From positions 15,116,003 to 15,180,002 of the forward strand of contig JAJEKV010000030.1 of NCBI GenBank assembly GCA_021234155.1: DNA of 64,000 nucleotides, in the 5' to 3' direction. Below the pieces are notes generated by a model. It had not been told where the DNA came from and made no database searches. It saw only the letters and a program-made list of their open reading frames with translations. The translations under genes and the position numbers were made by a program. This DNA is from Isoetes taiwanensis (lineage: Eukaryota; Streptophyta; Lycopodiopsida; Isoetales; Isoetaceae). Shown one piece after another: positions 12,483 to 24,555 of the stretch. Position 1 is the first letter of the stretch, and every line of letters begins with the position of its first letter.

Positions 12483-12793
12483 ATGGGTCACGCGAATGTT
12501 TGGGATTCTCACCCCAAGAAGTATGGCGCTGGAGCTCGCGCCTGGTATGTTACAATAGTTTCCGTTTCTTTGTAGTATAAGCATGGCTGACCTTTTATTT
12601 CCTTCGTTTTTCTTGTAGCCGCGTCTGCGGCAATGTTCATGGCCTGATTCGGAAATATGGCCTCATGTGTTGCCGTCAGTGCTTCCGCAGCTACTCAAAG
12701 GATATCGGTTTTATTAAGGTATTACCCTAGCAAATTGTTTGTACATCTGTCAAAAATTTAAACTTTCTATATTGTATATTGCAGTATCGGTAA
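12483..12793 (+). CDS. RPS29: 40S ribosomal protein S29 (uS14)
   Basis: Three exons, 12483-12544, 12619-12718 and 12785-12793, all with GT-AG introns, make a 56-residue protein, the normal length for eukaryotic S29. It starts [15 protein letters not shown] and has the zinc-binding pattern C-x2-C (CRVC) and C-x2-C (CCRQC) with the family block [17 protein letters not shown], ending IGFIKYR. The last exon codes only Tyr-Arg-stop, a split also found in other plant S29 genes. S29 binds the head of the small subunit near helix 41 of 18S rRNA. The telo-box just upstream fits coordinate expression with other ribosomal-protein genes. There are no breaks, so I regard it as a working host gene. Confidence 0.95.
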
Positions 12794-12799
12794 AACTTG

Positions 12800-14780
12800 T
12801 GCATGATATGCACAAGTCAGGTTTCGGTTGAAAAATTATAACCAGGTCAGCTTTCATGGTGGCTACTAGTTGCTGCAGGGTTATACTTTATACACCTAGT
12901 AGAAATTAATCTGACTAAGGAATTTTTGGCAAGAATGGTTTCTAAAGCTATGTTTTAGATAGTTTTTCAGCGATATATGGCTTGAAAACATCTCTGAGCA
13001 CTTTTGTCTACCTTTTGAACTACTTTTATGCGATTGTGATCTGAATTATTTTTTAGTGCCGTGCACATCGTTTGGAGTTCATGGTTCAGCTCGAAAGCCT
13101 CGGAATTGGAGAGTCTTGATTTTGTTGGACTATCTAGCATATTATATCATTAGAATGCCCTGATCCATTATCATAGGCGTGTCAATCCCTGAATTAGACT
13201 CCTTTCTGAATTAGACTCCTTTCTGCGAATGCGAAGTGCAGATCCAACATTGGCTACATAGCCCTCGTGAACATAGTCCTTCTCGGTATAACCTTTGGCC
13301 TTTCTAGTTATAGCTATGAATCAGACAAATGGGCTTCAGGGGTGTTTATCCCCTTCTTAACGTCTTTGCCCTTTAAGCCTAGGTTTTAATCTAAGCTAAA
13401 TCCAGTAACATTATTTGTTATGGCCGTAACATGCTTGTTATGGTATACATAAGTCATAATATCAGTTCATAACATTTATAGAACAAATTCAATCACAGAA
13501 ACTTATAAGTAAGTTACAGAAATCAATTACAAAAAATTGTATAAAATTACCATTAAATTACAAAATCATTGCAAATATTGCAACAAAAATCTAATGTTGC
13601 AGAAACATATCATTGATATCTCCTTAAACATCCAAAAATCTCTTCATTGAAATGATGCTATGAAAGAAAAACACAATATTAAAACCTCATCAACGAAAGA
13701 AAGCATCTACAAAACTAAAAAAAATAAGACATCTACAAAACTAAAAAAACTAAAAACTAAGTGCATGTTGGGAAGTTACATTTGTAGAAATCAGCATTGT
13801 AGTTGATTGCATGTTTGATGTATAGATCGAAGAGCTTTTGAATTGCACACATTGTCAATTGATGGAAAAATAGGTTGTATAGATGATGAAATAGATTGTC
13901 TGATGATGTTTGATGTCGTATTGAACATTTGATGCCACGGGTATAGCTGATGTTGTATGAACATTTGATGCCACATGTATACTTCCCCCCATGACTTCTG
14001 CTTTAGCGGAAGAAGCTGTCCTCAAATTATTTTGAGTTTCTACAATAAAAAAGCAACAATAGGGTCAAGGAAAAGAAAGAGATGGAACAAAAATAAGAAC
14101 AAACTATTTATGCTTAACTCTTCTTCGTTTCATCTAAGATCTGATCATAGGAACAATTTTCTCCAGGCATTAAGCTAGCTTGCATCCAAGTGACAATAAA
14201 ATGACAGAAAGTCATGTTTATTACTTTGACACCTAAAACCAACTTAAATCAATAGAAAAAACTATAGAATTTAAATCATTCCAGAAAACAAGGAATAAAA
14301 TTAGAAACAAACCAAGAATTGAAAATACCACCTTCGACAAGTTATTACTTATATGACGACCAAGATTTTGAATTTGATACTAGATTGAAGTTCTTAGCTT
14401 TACGATCGCTCGCTGATAACAACAAATGCCTCTCCATAAAATCTTCATCATACTCTGGAGGTGGCATGTGAGAGAATTAAAATCTGAACATCTCATAAAA
14501 ATAAGGATTGATATGCGAATAGACCTTAATAGGCCGACTCCTATCACTCGACTTGGTCAAATCATTCTTATTAGGACATCTTTATTTTGGTAGAGGTTCG
14601 GGCCTCTGTATTTCATATTCTAAAACCTTAGATGATGCCATATAAAGGTTTGAGTCCCATATTCCAAAACTCAGAGAAACTCATATTTCACATTTCAAAA
14701 CCATAGGTGCTTCCAATCATAATTGATCATGGCGTTCAGAGGCTCTAGATACAATCTATGCCATAGGATCGACGGATCTG
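12800..14780. other. RPS29 3' flank and AT-rich intergenic DNA
   Basis: No gene is recognised. It holds short repeats of a GATGTTTGATG type (about 13800-13980) and A-rich stretches near 13690-13760. Confidence 0.5.
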
Positions 14781-14789
14781 ACAATCGAG

Positions 14790-15240
14790 GTAGTCCAAGG
14801 TGCACCTTATTTAGAATAAATGTGACAACATCAGGGGATATATTTGCTATTTTCATTTGTTCAAAACATTGCAGTGCTTCCTTAGGAGAACCTTACTCAA
14901 TGTGCACTGCAAATATTGCAGTCTATGACATAACATTTTGACTTGGAAGCTTGTCAACGATATCCTTTGCCTTCAAAACTGAGCCACAATTGCCATACAT
15001 ATCAATGAAACTGTTGTCGATGAAACTATTCACTTGAAACTTCTTTTCTTTGATCAATATGTTTTTGCCTTCCTCTTTGCATACTTTGAGCTTAGTACAA
15101 GATTTGAATGTGCTGAGTGTGTAAATTGATCTTTGGCCAATAAATCCCAACATTAAAAAAGTCCAAGAATGCACATTCGGCTCTATCAACCTAGTGAATA
15201 TCTTAAGGGCATAAGACATGCTTTCACATTCTACAAACAT
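14790..15240 (-). pseudogene. PPR protein relic (PLS type)
   Basis: The minus strand reads FVECESMSYALKIFTRLIEP, NVHSWTFL, then NSFIDMYGNCGSVLKAKDIV, DKLPSQNVMS and, after an in-frame stop where Trp is expected, TAIFAVHIE, EALQCFEQMKIANISPDVV and TFI. These are alternating L, S and P pentatricopeptide motifs (for example NSLIDMY.KCGS...A..VFD..P..NVVSWT). PPR proteins of this class are organelle RNA-binding factors, often for editing. The missing Trp codon (TAG), a frame change and truncation at both ends show that it is a fragment. Confidence 0.75.
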
Positions 15241-15249
15241 TAGAACAAA

Positions 15250-16200
15250 AGAATTACCAAATGTTGTGTGTGCATCTACTTTATCATAGTAAATATATGC
15301 ATAGATATGCTTTGTATATGTTAGATTATTTTCTTTTCTGCACCTCTGTAGTTATGGTTATGGTTATGGTTAAATCGTGTATTATGGCTTTTTGGCCATT
15401 AGATTGCAACACATGTGGGAGCATATTCCTCCCCTTAAATCCCGAGCGTACAAACTGAGTCTTTTGCAAGTCAAACCTGCCCCTGTTGACCCGGCCATGA
15501 GACGGACATTATTAAGGCAAAGACCATTACATAAAAGAGTATTTTCAATGCAATACAGTATAGTGGGAAAGGAACAATGCAATACAGTACAGTAGGAAAA
15601 CAATCAGTAGAGCCTGGGGAATCGAACCCCAGATATCCAATTCCCATGCCTTACCTGTGTTCCACGTTCAACCCATACATAGGAGCCATCGAACACATGC
15701 CATTGAATACGACTCCAAGATCCAGTTGTCCATGGCATGCATTCGATGTCCTATACATCGCTCTTTCTTCGTTTCCTGGAAACTAACAAACACGATTCGT
15801 TAGTGAGCTTGGGGAATTGAACCCCAACGCAATGCCAATTCTCATCCGAGCATAAGGGAGATCCCGGTGCAGGGGGTCTCCCTTATGCCCAAGGGCCAAA
15901 GCTCTCTTCAACCCTACAGATGTTAGCAAGCAAATGGAAAGCGCAAAGCATGTACAAGACATAGCATGAAGCAACAGGAGTTCACATATTCACAGACTCA
16001 GAGAATGTACATGTGGCCTAGGGCCACGCATATCAAACTGCATAAACAAAAACACTACAAAGATAATAGAAAGAAGAATGCCTAGATCCTGGGCTGTCCA
16101 GATGTAGCCCCCTTGATCACAGCATCAAGCTGCCGGATTTCCTGCATCAACAAGCACCTGTGCACATACAAGAACACCAACAATATGGAAATTACTTAAC
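15250..16200. other. intergenic, no gene supported
   Basis: Two short blocks (about 15605-15650 and 15800-15845) share a GGGGAATCGAACCCCA-like inverted motif that resembles a tRNA T-arm, but no full tRNA can be folded. Otherwise nothing is recognised. Confidence 0.45.
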
Positions 16201-16212
16201 ACTAGAAGTGGC

Positions 16213-16905
16213 CTAACCTGGATGCTGAGGCGCCAATGCCAGCACATGAGGCAGATCATAATTAATGCCTCTAATGTGTGGATAAGCCTCTACTATTTTG
16301 GAGACAAACACACCAAATTCTCCTCCAACACCAGCCAACACTCTAACATCTTTAAAACCATCGTAGTGCTTTAAAACATCTTGGATTATAATATTGCTGC
16401 CAGCAACCATGGTCTCATTAAACAGCTTGCTGAAAGAAGGATTTTGGTTTGCATAATCAAACACAGGCAGGCCATTAGCTAGCTCGAAGGCATTGGCATT
16501 TTCCAATACAGAATGAGCAAGGTGATGCCATGGTGCAAAGGCCACTTTGTCCAATTCAAAGAGGGCAAACGGTGCAAAAGAGGAAGGATTACTTTCCATA
16601 ACAAGCCACCTAGATGACCTTGTAAGACCATATCTTACCTCCTTTTGATGCTCTGTTTGGCTGAATATTCTGTGGCAAACCAGAAACCTCATGATTCTAT
16701 ATAAGTAATCCCTGTTGGGGTTCTTGCTTGGAAGTCTTTCTGCAACTTCTTCCAAAGTTAAGCCCTATGAACCAGCCTTGGACAAAATATCAGGAATTTG
16801 CAAGTGCAAGGCGGTCTTGAGGACCATGGAAACAGAAAATGCAAAAGTGGCGTTCCATATTTCGATCTGACCCTGCGCTTTGTCAAAGGGGACAAGTCCA
16901 CTCTC
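16213..16905 (-). pseudogene. caffeate-type O-methyltransferase relic
   Basis: The minus strand encodes the N-terminal dimerisation domain (IEIWNATFAFSVSMVLKTAL, LHLQIPDILSKAGS) and, after an in-frame TAG, LTLEEVAERLPS, LYRIMRFLVCHRIFSQ and YGLTRSSRWLV. The FAPFALFELD and LAHSVLENANAFELANG regions follow, then the start of the SAM-binding domain. Plant type I O-methyltransferases of this family (COMT-like) methylate phenolic hydroxyls in lignin and flavonoid pathways. The SAM motif reads VLAGVGGEFGVF where the family has VDVGGGxGxxL. Coding ends at ALAPQHPG with a GT donor, and the catalytic His region is not found downstream. The stop codon, altered SAM loop and missing C-terminus make it a broken copy. 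A functional gene with an extra intron at the stop is less likely. Confidence 0.7.
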
Positions 16906-16909
16906 CTAC

Positions 16910-17680
16910 AATGCACTTGGTAACATTCTTTTGCTGGTTTGAGGCATAAAGTCTACAAGAAAATGCTTAAGTTGCAAAAACTTGAGGAGTTGGATTCTAT
17001 ATAGAAGGCATTTACCAAGGCCGTAGAAAAATGTTGATTCTATGATCACTTTACATAAGGAAACTTTAATAGGATATCCACATGAATATTTTCATCCATT
17101 TCGGGATGTTAATAGCAAGTTAACTTTGAGATTTTTCATGAACATCTACCAAGTTGAAGCCATGTTCACAATGGTCGTTGTTAGGATGTTCTTACTTCTG
17201 CCAGATGGGATTTATTTCTTCTCATGCCACTATGCTGTAGCTTAGGAACATGACTTCAAGTATTTTAATTGATGGTTGTGTGACCTCCAAATTCTCAACA
17301 TCTGCAATGACATTGTAAGGCTTATCTCTAGTGTAAATGTGACGCTCCCAGAATCTATACGATGCTCCCATCGTACAAATACAGGAATTCCCCTCCCATG
17401 GCGACTACATCACCATGGTAAGGCCCTCCGTCATACTTCGACCACTTGGGATGGCCAAGTGTCCGGGCGAGGAGGAAAACCAAGTTATGCCAGTGTTTTT
17501 TGTATAAGAAAAGGAGTCGAAATCTTAGGTTACAGAAGTGAGAAATATCTAAGATGTTTGTAGCTTTGTTGAAAGTCACCAAGCAATTTGCTAAGATGAA
17601 GTCCCAGAATAACCAAAGTGTTGCTGCTACATTTCAACCACACCAAACACTATTTATCCCAACTACATTTATTGTGATAA
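16910..17680. other. no gene recognised
   Basis: Short ORFs only. A minus-strand stretch at about 17355-17582 contains GHPKWSKYDGGPYHGD, which I cannot assign. Confidence 0.4.
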
Positions 17681-17689
17681 GAATACTAA

Positions 17690-17830
17690 TGATTATTGTC
17701 AAGGAAGGTAATGTCTTAAATGCAAAAAAAGAGGTCATTATGGGATGGAGTGTCCAACTTGTAGTTTTTGCAATGAGATTGGGTATACTGACAGTAGATG
17801 CAGTGTCAAACAATACCTTGAAAAGTAGGA
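17690..17830 (+). pseudogene. retroelement Gag zinc-knuckle fragment
   Basis: The plus strand reads CLKCKKRGHYGMECPTC followed by SFCNEIGYTDSRCSVKQYLE. The first part is a CCHC zinc knuckle (C-x2-C-x4-H-x4-C), the second a knuckle-like repeat. Such motifs bind RNA in Gag of LTR retrotransposons. Flanking frames are closed and no pol follows, so this is a remnant. Confidence 0.55.
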
Positions 17831-17849
17831 ACAAGTTGCGCAAGTTACC

Positions 17850-19175
17850 AAACCAAAAGTTAATCCTTCCATAAGGTTCATGGACATTATGGAGCAACCT
17901 AGGGTACTAAATAATGATATACTTCCTTATCACCAATAAATCCAATAGTTGCATATTACAAGGGAAAGACTTGCTAATACTTCCTCATCACTAATAAATC
18001 CAAAGAGTTGCATATGCACCTATGCCTACCACACAAGCTTCATCAGCCTAGGTAATACCACCGCCCCCTCAGGAAAGATTTCAGAGGAAAGGTGGTGATG
18101 AATTGTAAACTTTACTAAAGAACTCTAGGATTAGCTCGGTCCATGTATGGAATAGACCCTACTGGATGGCCGTTGAAGTTCTTGGCGCCGCTGGCTAGGG
18201 GCGGCGGCGGGCAGGAGGAGAGGCCGCCCTTCTTCCTACCTTTAAGACCTTGCTTTGCAATTTCCTCAGACTGCTTAGGATTGAGCCGTACTAGCTAGAG
18301 GGATCGGGGCAAACATCTTTCTCGGGTGCGGATCTTTCATCACCATTTGAAGAATTTGTGGCCTTTGAAGCATCTTCCGGCGGTTTCTTGATCTCGGGTA
18401 AACCACTAACGTGGTATTTCGTTCTAATGCTCCTAGCATTATAATCTTTCCGCATCTTGCAAAGATTACACCGAAATAGCTGAAGCTTATAAGGTGGAAT
18501 GAAATCTTGTGAGTTCTTGAACAAAGGCGTTTCTTGGCTGTAAAATTTTGGTCTGTTCTTTCTTTACAAAACTTGGAAAATTGTTGGCTACTTCCGTCAT
18601 TTACTCTTCCCATTCTTTCTTACTAGCAAGAAAGATTCGGGTTATTCATGATAAGATCGAACCGCCTTTTATCATGAAGTCTTTGTGGAATTCGGAATTA
18701 TTAGAATGGATCCAAGTACGTGAAATGAGATCAGTCTAGGGGCCGAGCTAGGGACATCGTGTGAGCAGGGGAAGAAGCTTTTATACCATAAACCGGACTT
18801 TTGGGAGGAGTCTTGGGTTGGGCTAGTGGGTCTAGCCTACTTAGGCTGACTGTTTTGCATCCCAACAATGCAGCAACTAAACTGGTTTCATATTATGGTA
18901 CTTCCTTCTATGTTCAGTGGTTCTAGATCTTCCGCTTTGGTTCTTCTATATGTAAAAGAAAGCTTCGGGAGCTATTTTTCCAGTATCTTCTTGTCTATCC
19001 TGGTTACCAAATGGGAGATTATCATGCGCTTCATGTATATATCAGCTTACAGAGCAAAGAATAAGTTTCTACGCATAAAGGATGAAGATGTTGAGGCTTC
19101 TCCTGTAGTAATCTTTTATATGTTTGAAACATTGTACTTCTTATTTTGATAAATATAAAAAACACCCCGTTCTCT

Positions 19176-19176
<1 letters not shown>
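17850..19176. other. probable decayed retroposon body ending in poly(A)
   Basis: Mostly uninterpretable. The stretch ends in GATAAATATAAAAAACACCC followed by a long A tract, as at the 3' end of a LINE or SINE copy. I see no reverse transcriptase motif in it. Confidence 0.3.
18300..18613 (-). pseudogene. possible BED-like zinc-finger fragment
   Basis: A minus-strand frame contains LFRCNLCKMRKDYNA and RTKYHVSGLPE. This C-x2-C...H arrangement recalls the BED finger at the N-terminus of plant hAT transposases (CxxC...KyHL). Only one candidate finger is visible and no dimerisation domain follows. Weak support. Confidence 0.25.

Positions 19177-19210
<34 letters not shown>
19177..19210 (+). repeat. 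34-bp poly(A) tract
   Basis: An uninterrupted A run directly after a short AT-rich 3'-UTR-like stretch. It is the usual footprint of target-primed retroposition on the plus strand, and its purity suggests a recent event. Confidence 0.85.
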
Positions 19211-19213
<3 letters not shown>

Positions 19214-21675
19214 ACTTACTTTGCTAAGGATTGTTCCAAGTTACAGACATGTGATCATTATCCGTCAATATTAGCAAGTATCATATACCAATCAACTTGA
19301 CACTTCCACCTTGGTGCTACCCCAACTGGAGGATGATGTTGGAGCTAACTTGCAAATATGCTCATCCAACAGCTCTCGATGCCCGGAGTCACCCCCCTGT
19401 GTGAATATGCACCCAAACCAAAGGGGTTTCAGGGGGCATATAAAATGATGATAGGAGCAGAGGATGAAGAAGAATGACATCGATAAGATGAATAACGAGT
19501 TAGCTTGTGGATTGCTATTGAGATTATGCAATCTTTGCAATGATAACTGTATCTATTTGTTGGGATGCATCATGAAGTGCATCAGTTGTCGTCTTAATCT
19601 GCAAAATCTTGGAAACTCAATTAATCTAATAACATAGTAGAAAGTGGTATTAATAACTATCTAAAGCAGAATGTTCTTACATCCTTCCATGTTACATGTG
19701 TTTCTAGTGTCTAATTTATACAAAAGAAAAAAAAATATAGGGATTCATTTATTTCATCATCCAAGAAATGTATAATGGGCTTGCTTAGTTATATCTTATT
19801 ACGAAGTCATGAGAGCAATCTTCAACCTCATCTTTTTCTCTTGTGACGATCTCATTTGTCCCAAAGCATCCGAAACACACTCGAACTTATACACCTACAG
19901 TGAGGCACATGGAAGGAAGGACGTGTGCTTGAACCATGCAATACCAAAACATAGTACATGTAAGCTAGAGACAACTAGAGTTAGAATACCTTACCTTTAT
20001 GGAAGGCCAATGCTATGCCCCAGTTTACAAGTTAGATGCTATTTAAAGAAGGATTTTGGGTTTTGAGTCTCGGGGCTTTTCCTAAGATAACAATGCTTAA
20101 TGGCTGGTTGACAAATTATATAAATAGGCTAAGGATCCACTCCCATCCGCCCCTCTTTCCAAGCCATGTGAGGATAGGATCAACTATAGATGCCGCGAGA
20201 GTTGGGATTTTTGGGAAAAAAAAGGGGGGGGGGGAGGGCACACATCATTTGTAGTGGAGTCTATATTGCTACCTTAAATAGTCCAAAAGCACGCCAACAT
20301 TTGATTTAATGAACCAGCTAGTTATAGATCTAGGTGCCTGATGGGGAATGATGGATTGATACAGATAGAACCCCACTCGGAAACGTTTTCCAAGGGCAGG
20401 AGGGTGAGTAGCACTCCAACACTTCCGCATCAGGAGAATAACCTTCCTATCTTCATGACATCCACAACTAGCGAGAGTTGTGTCTCATCAGTGCTTAGTT
20501 GAACTAGATCTGGCTTATGCTGCTACTCAGCTTATGGCAATCCCAGGGTTGATCCATATCACTTGTGGGTTTGACTGGGGAGCCAAATAGGTTCAAGGCC
20601 TCGAGAACTAGGACATAATAACAAATGCATCTCTATTCCTTTAAGCCGAGGATTTACCTATTAAAGAGCGTATCGTTCCATGATATGCAATGAAGGAGAG
20701 CTTAAGAACAAAATCATATATCAAAAATATCCATAGAATAAGATCATACATCAAAGACTAAAAAGTAATAATCTACATATCCACAAAAGGACTCTTAGGT
20801 GGTAAAGCACCAAATGGAGGAGATTCGCTAACATTGTAGCATCTATAGCTAAGAACTTGGTGGTAGAACACAATAGGATGGCCGAAGCTTGGCGTTGAAT
20901 GTGCTTGAGTTGAGGTGCTAAAACTGAAGTAGGAGATTTCAAAAAAGTGGAGGCAACGAGGGTTTAAATAGGGAATTAGGGTTTAGGGCAAGGGTGCGCA
21001 TAATAGTATAAAGATATAAATGTGACTTTAATGTATAAAGTAATAATACAGTGACTTTAATATCAAATTGACTTTAATGGCTATATCATGCCCCGGTATC
21101 CCACCAACATGGGTGATATTGGTGTTGGTGATGTGACATGGATATGCAGCTAGGGTAAAGCAATGTACAACACGAGGAGTGTTACACACCCACTCCATAG
21201 CCGTGCCGAAGCATTTGCTCCTCGCCACAGTTCGATGCTAGCCCTTTATATTTGCTATTTGAGGATGGGAAGTCATGATTTGTTATCACCAATCTGCTAT
21301 CTCCGTGGACGTTAAAAATCTATCTATTTATCTATCAAATAGCAGGCCATTTCAAGAGGTAAAATCCTAAGCATACAAAAAATAAAAAAAAATGAAAGTA
21401 ATGGTCGAAAAACAATGTGTACACTAAATAACCTGCAAATGACCTGCAAATCAAGGGAATATTCCTAGCCTTCTGTACAACACCATCAAACAAGTGTTTG
21501 CCCTTTTGGGCAACTCAGAAATATTTGTTAAGGATATGAATAAATATGTACCTTGATTGATTTTTTTCAATTTCCCTATAAAAGGCAGATGCCAAGTTAA
21601 TGCTCCACCCAACTTCATGGACAAAAGTGTAAATTTCAAACATAAGGAATGAAAGGATGTGCTTAATCTATGATG
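19211..21675. other. intergenic, no gene recognised
   Basis: Contains an A8/G10 mononucleotide junction near 20217-20236 and nothing I can assign. The block near 21060-21200 resembles generic retrotransposon LTR sequence but has no boundary I can define. Confidence 0.4.
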
Positions 21676-22108
21676 GCATCGTACGATGATTGAAAGACCT
21701 TGTCGCTAACCACTAGGATGGCACTATAGCAGTGTTTGATAAACGTTAGATCTAAAAAGGTTTATACTTGAATAATCTAAGTTAGCAAAATCGCACTACC
21801 AACCACTGTAGAATTTGACATACCAACTCTATCGTACGATGATTGAAAGAATGGTACCACTAGAATGGCACTATAGCAGTGTTTGACAAACTTAGATCTA
21901 AAAAGGTTTATACTTGCATAATCTAAGTTAGCCAGACCATGCTGCTAACCACTGTAGAATTTGACATACTGACTCTATTGTACGGATTGGAAGACCTCGT
22001 TGCTAAGTACTAGAATGGCACTATAGCAAGTGTTTCTCCGATTTAAGAAGGTTTAACTTGCATAATCTAATTTAACCAAAGCGTGCTGCTAACCACTGTA
22101 GAATTATG
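21676..22108. repeat. about 150-bp tandem repeat, three copies
   Basis: Copies begin near 21680, 21833 and 21979 (periods 153 and 146 bp). Each contains AGAATGGCACTATAGCA or close, a GTTTGA..AAC core, AAGGTTTATACTTG, and AACCACTGTAGAATTTGACA. The last copy lies about 550 bp before the pyrophosphatase start codon. Copies are diverged by substitutions and small indels. Confidence 0.85.
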
Positions 22109-22431
22109 GATATTTTGTGTGGATATTCATGGGACCATAATTGGCATATCCAATGTACATGGCACAAATTGTGGGCAAGGTGGAAGTAGATTAGGACCTT
22201 ACATTTTATTTTGCACTTCTATTTCTGCTACAATTATTATAAGAGGGAAACTTTTTATCCACACATACGTGGCAGCGCAAAATAACCTCAAAATTTAAAT
22301 TTTTACATGGCATTTTTTTTTTCCTCAACCCGCTAATCCATATAGTTCTGATTTTGTCCCTCTTTTCTTCGGTCAGGGCAAAAATCGTTTGTGCACTGCG
22401 GCATTGCGCTTCATTCTTGCCGGACCTATCA

Positions 22432-22571
22432 GGTGATTTCTCTTTCCTGGGTTCTTTTGTTGCTTTTCTTTTCTTTTTCTTTTTTTCGGGTCTTCTTGTT
22501 TTTTGCTCTCTTGTTTTATTTCTTCACGGGCTTTTCATTTTTATATTCTGTTTTGTCTTTTCTGCTTGTAG
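22432..22571 (+). other. candidate 5'-UTR intron of the pyrophosphatase gene
   Basis: A donor (CTATCAG|GTGATT) and an acceptor (CTGCTTGTAG|ATTCC) bracket an extremely T-rich 140-bp stretch ahead of the start codon. Leader introns of this kind are common in plant housekeeping genes. This is a prediction from splice-site appearance only. Confidence 0.45.
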
Positions 22572-22665
22572 ATTCCTGCGGAACAGTCTTGCAGAACTGG
22601 GCATTCATAGATCCTGTGGATTTTTTCGAGGCCGCAGATCTGCATTTTGCCTACTTTTCGACGTG

Positions 22666-23879
22666 ATGGATTGGTCAAGCGCTAATGGCACAACTCCTTT
22701 GAACAACAGGATCATTTCTTCAATGTCTAGGCGCTCGGTTGCAGCGCATCCATGGCATGATCTTGAAATAGGTTAGCAAATGGCATCCATTTTTATAACG
22801 ATGTTCAACTAAAGAACACTATTATACACCACTAATCTAATATCTGTCTCTGTCATGCAGGGCCTGGTGCTCCATCAATATTTAACTGTGTAAGTGAACA
22901 TGAAAATTATTTTGTCAGTCTAAAGCTTAACAGAGGCATAAAACTATTATTCGTCTCATCAGGTAGTAGAAATTAGCAAGGGAAGCAAGGTGAAATATGA
23001 GCTGGACAAGAAAAGTGGGCTGATTAAGGTCAGGAACCGTTATAAAAAGTCTTGAATGTGCCATTTCTTGAATTTCACATTTACATCTTTTGTAAATGTT
23101 GGGAATCTGTGTGTAGGTTGACAGAGTGCTGTATTCTTCAGTTGTTTACCCCCACAACTATGGCTTCATCCCGCGTACTCTATGTGAGGATAATGATCCT
23201 ATGGATGTGCTTGTAATTATGCAGGTATCTCTATCTGTATTTTGAGTCTTCTTGGAGACAAATAGAATATTGTTATTTTTCCTTCTTGTTGTTAATTTCT
23301 TGGATATGCATTTGTGTGTAGGAACCTGTTCTTCCAGGATGTTTCCTTCGGGCAAGAGCAATTGGATTGATGCCCATGATTGACCAGGTCACAAGTCTTA
23401 TAGCTTTGAGAAACCTTAACTTCTGCTTTTGAGCTGTTACTGAGCTTCTGTCTTTGTTCTTTTATTTATAGGGTGAGAAAGATGATAAGATAATTGCTGT
23501 CTGCGCTGATGATCCGGAATACCGGCACTATCAAGACATCAAGGAGCTTCCTCCACATCGCTTGGCTGAAATTCGACGTTTTTTTGAAGATTGTATCCTA
23601 TGTTATAAAGCCAGAAATACCTATCATTTTGAGATTAGCAACTTTGGTTTCCTTGACTTGCTGATTGTACAGATAAGAAGAATGAGAATAAAGAGGTTGC
23701 TGTGAATGACTTTCTTCCTGCGGAAAATGCTTGTGAGGCAATTAAGCACTCAATGTAGGTACCAAGAGGCTTATATTCATATAATTTGATGTTTTGCAAA
23801 TTAGCAATTGTGACATTATCTTTTGATATGCTTCAGGGACCTGTATGCCTCCTACATTGTCGAGAGCTTGAGACAGTAG
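22666..23879 (+). CDS. PPA: soluble inorganic pyrophosphatase (family I)
   Basis: Eight exons (22666-22771, 22861-22889, 22963-23028, 23117-23224, 23322-23387, 23472-23592, 23673-23754, 23837-23879) join with GT-AG introns in consistent phase into 206 residues, close to plant cytosolic PPA proteins. The enzyme hydrolyses PPi to two phosphates with Mg2+. The family signature is present as DNDPMDV, and the other conserved blocks are in place: [44 protein letters not shown] and [10 protein letters not shown]. The C-terminus ends YIVESLRQ. No plastid transit peptide is seen, so a cytosolic location is likely. The start codon is the first ATG of the frame that gives the conserved plant N-terminus ([20 protein letters not shown]). 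The gene is intact and is the best-supported multi-exon gene in the window. Confidence 0.95.
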
Positions 23880-24555
23880 GACATTTCTGAAATGTACAAC
23901 TGTACAACTGGATCTTGTTTGAAACATCATTTTCCTGTGGTGGTCTGCCCATTTGTTTGTTGAAAGAACAAGATTTCCCACGTGGGAGGAAAAAAAAAAA
24001 GGGAACATTACATGATAACTTTGTTTTGTTATACAATCATGAATATATACATATATTTTCTGTTCCAGCACCACATCCACCCTGTATCTTGGTTCAGGAG
24101 CTAAGACCATACAGTTTTCTTGCTTCAGAAAGTTCATTAGCGAACATGTTATATATATCTTATGTAAAGGTTTCTTACTAGAGCTGGATATGACGTCAAT
24201 CAGGATGCCAATTTTTTTTATAACTGTTGGATTATTGATGCAACATGTTTTGTATGTATATTCTTGTATTCATAAAGTAGAGAATTAACTATCTGTTTGT
24301 TTATCTAAATGAAGTAAGAGTTGGAAACAATCTTACGGTCTGCTTTCATAGATATTCCTAATTGGACTACAGCTGTGCTGCTGTACTATGATTGGCAGTG
24401 AATAGGCATAGCATTTGTACTGGATATTATAATGCTATGCAATCAGTTCTTATTCTGGACAATCAGATTCCTGGGAAAAAGTAGCTAGATTCAAGCAAAT
24501 GGAATGAGAAAATAGAAATGTTCACTAACTCTAGAACATCTATGAAAATACACTT
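23880..24555. other. 3' flank of the pyrophosphatase gene
   Basis: Probable 3' UTR and spacer. An A-rich run at 23991-24000 and AATAAA-like AT stretches are present. No gene is seen. Confidence 0.5.

Noticed and set aside
15600-15850. Two T-arm-like motifs (GGTTCGATTCC on the minus strand) suggesting tRNA genes
   Set aside because: No acceptor stem, D-arm or anticodon arm can be formed around either. Probably a repeat that contains a tRNA-like arm.
16085-16160. Minus-strand exon-like EIRQLDAVIKGATSG ending in a stop, after the O-methyltransferase fragment
   Set aside because: It has an acceptor and a stop but does not match the O-methyltransferase C-terminus or any family I know. Too short to support.
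20217-20236. A8/G10 run as a possible functional G-quadruplex
   Set aside because: A simple mononucleotide run without spaced G-tracts, more likely slippage or sequence error.
22354-22665. Long plus-strand ORF before the pyrophosphatase start
   Set aside because: It is the T-rich leader and intron read as Phe/Leu-rich protein. The conserved protein starts at 22666.
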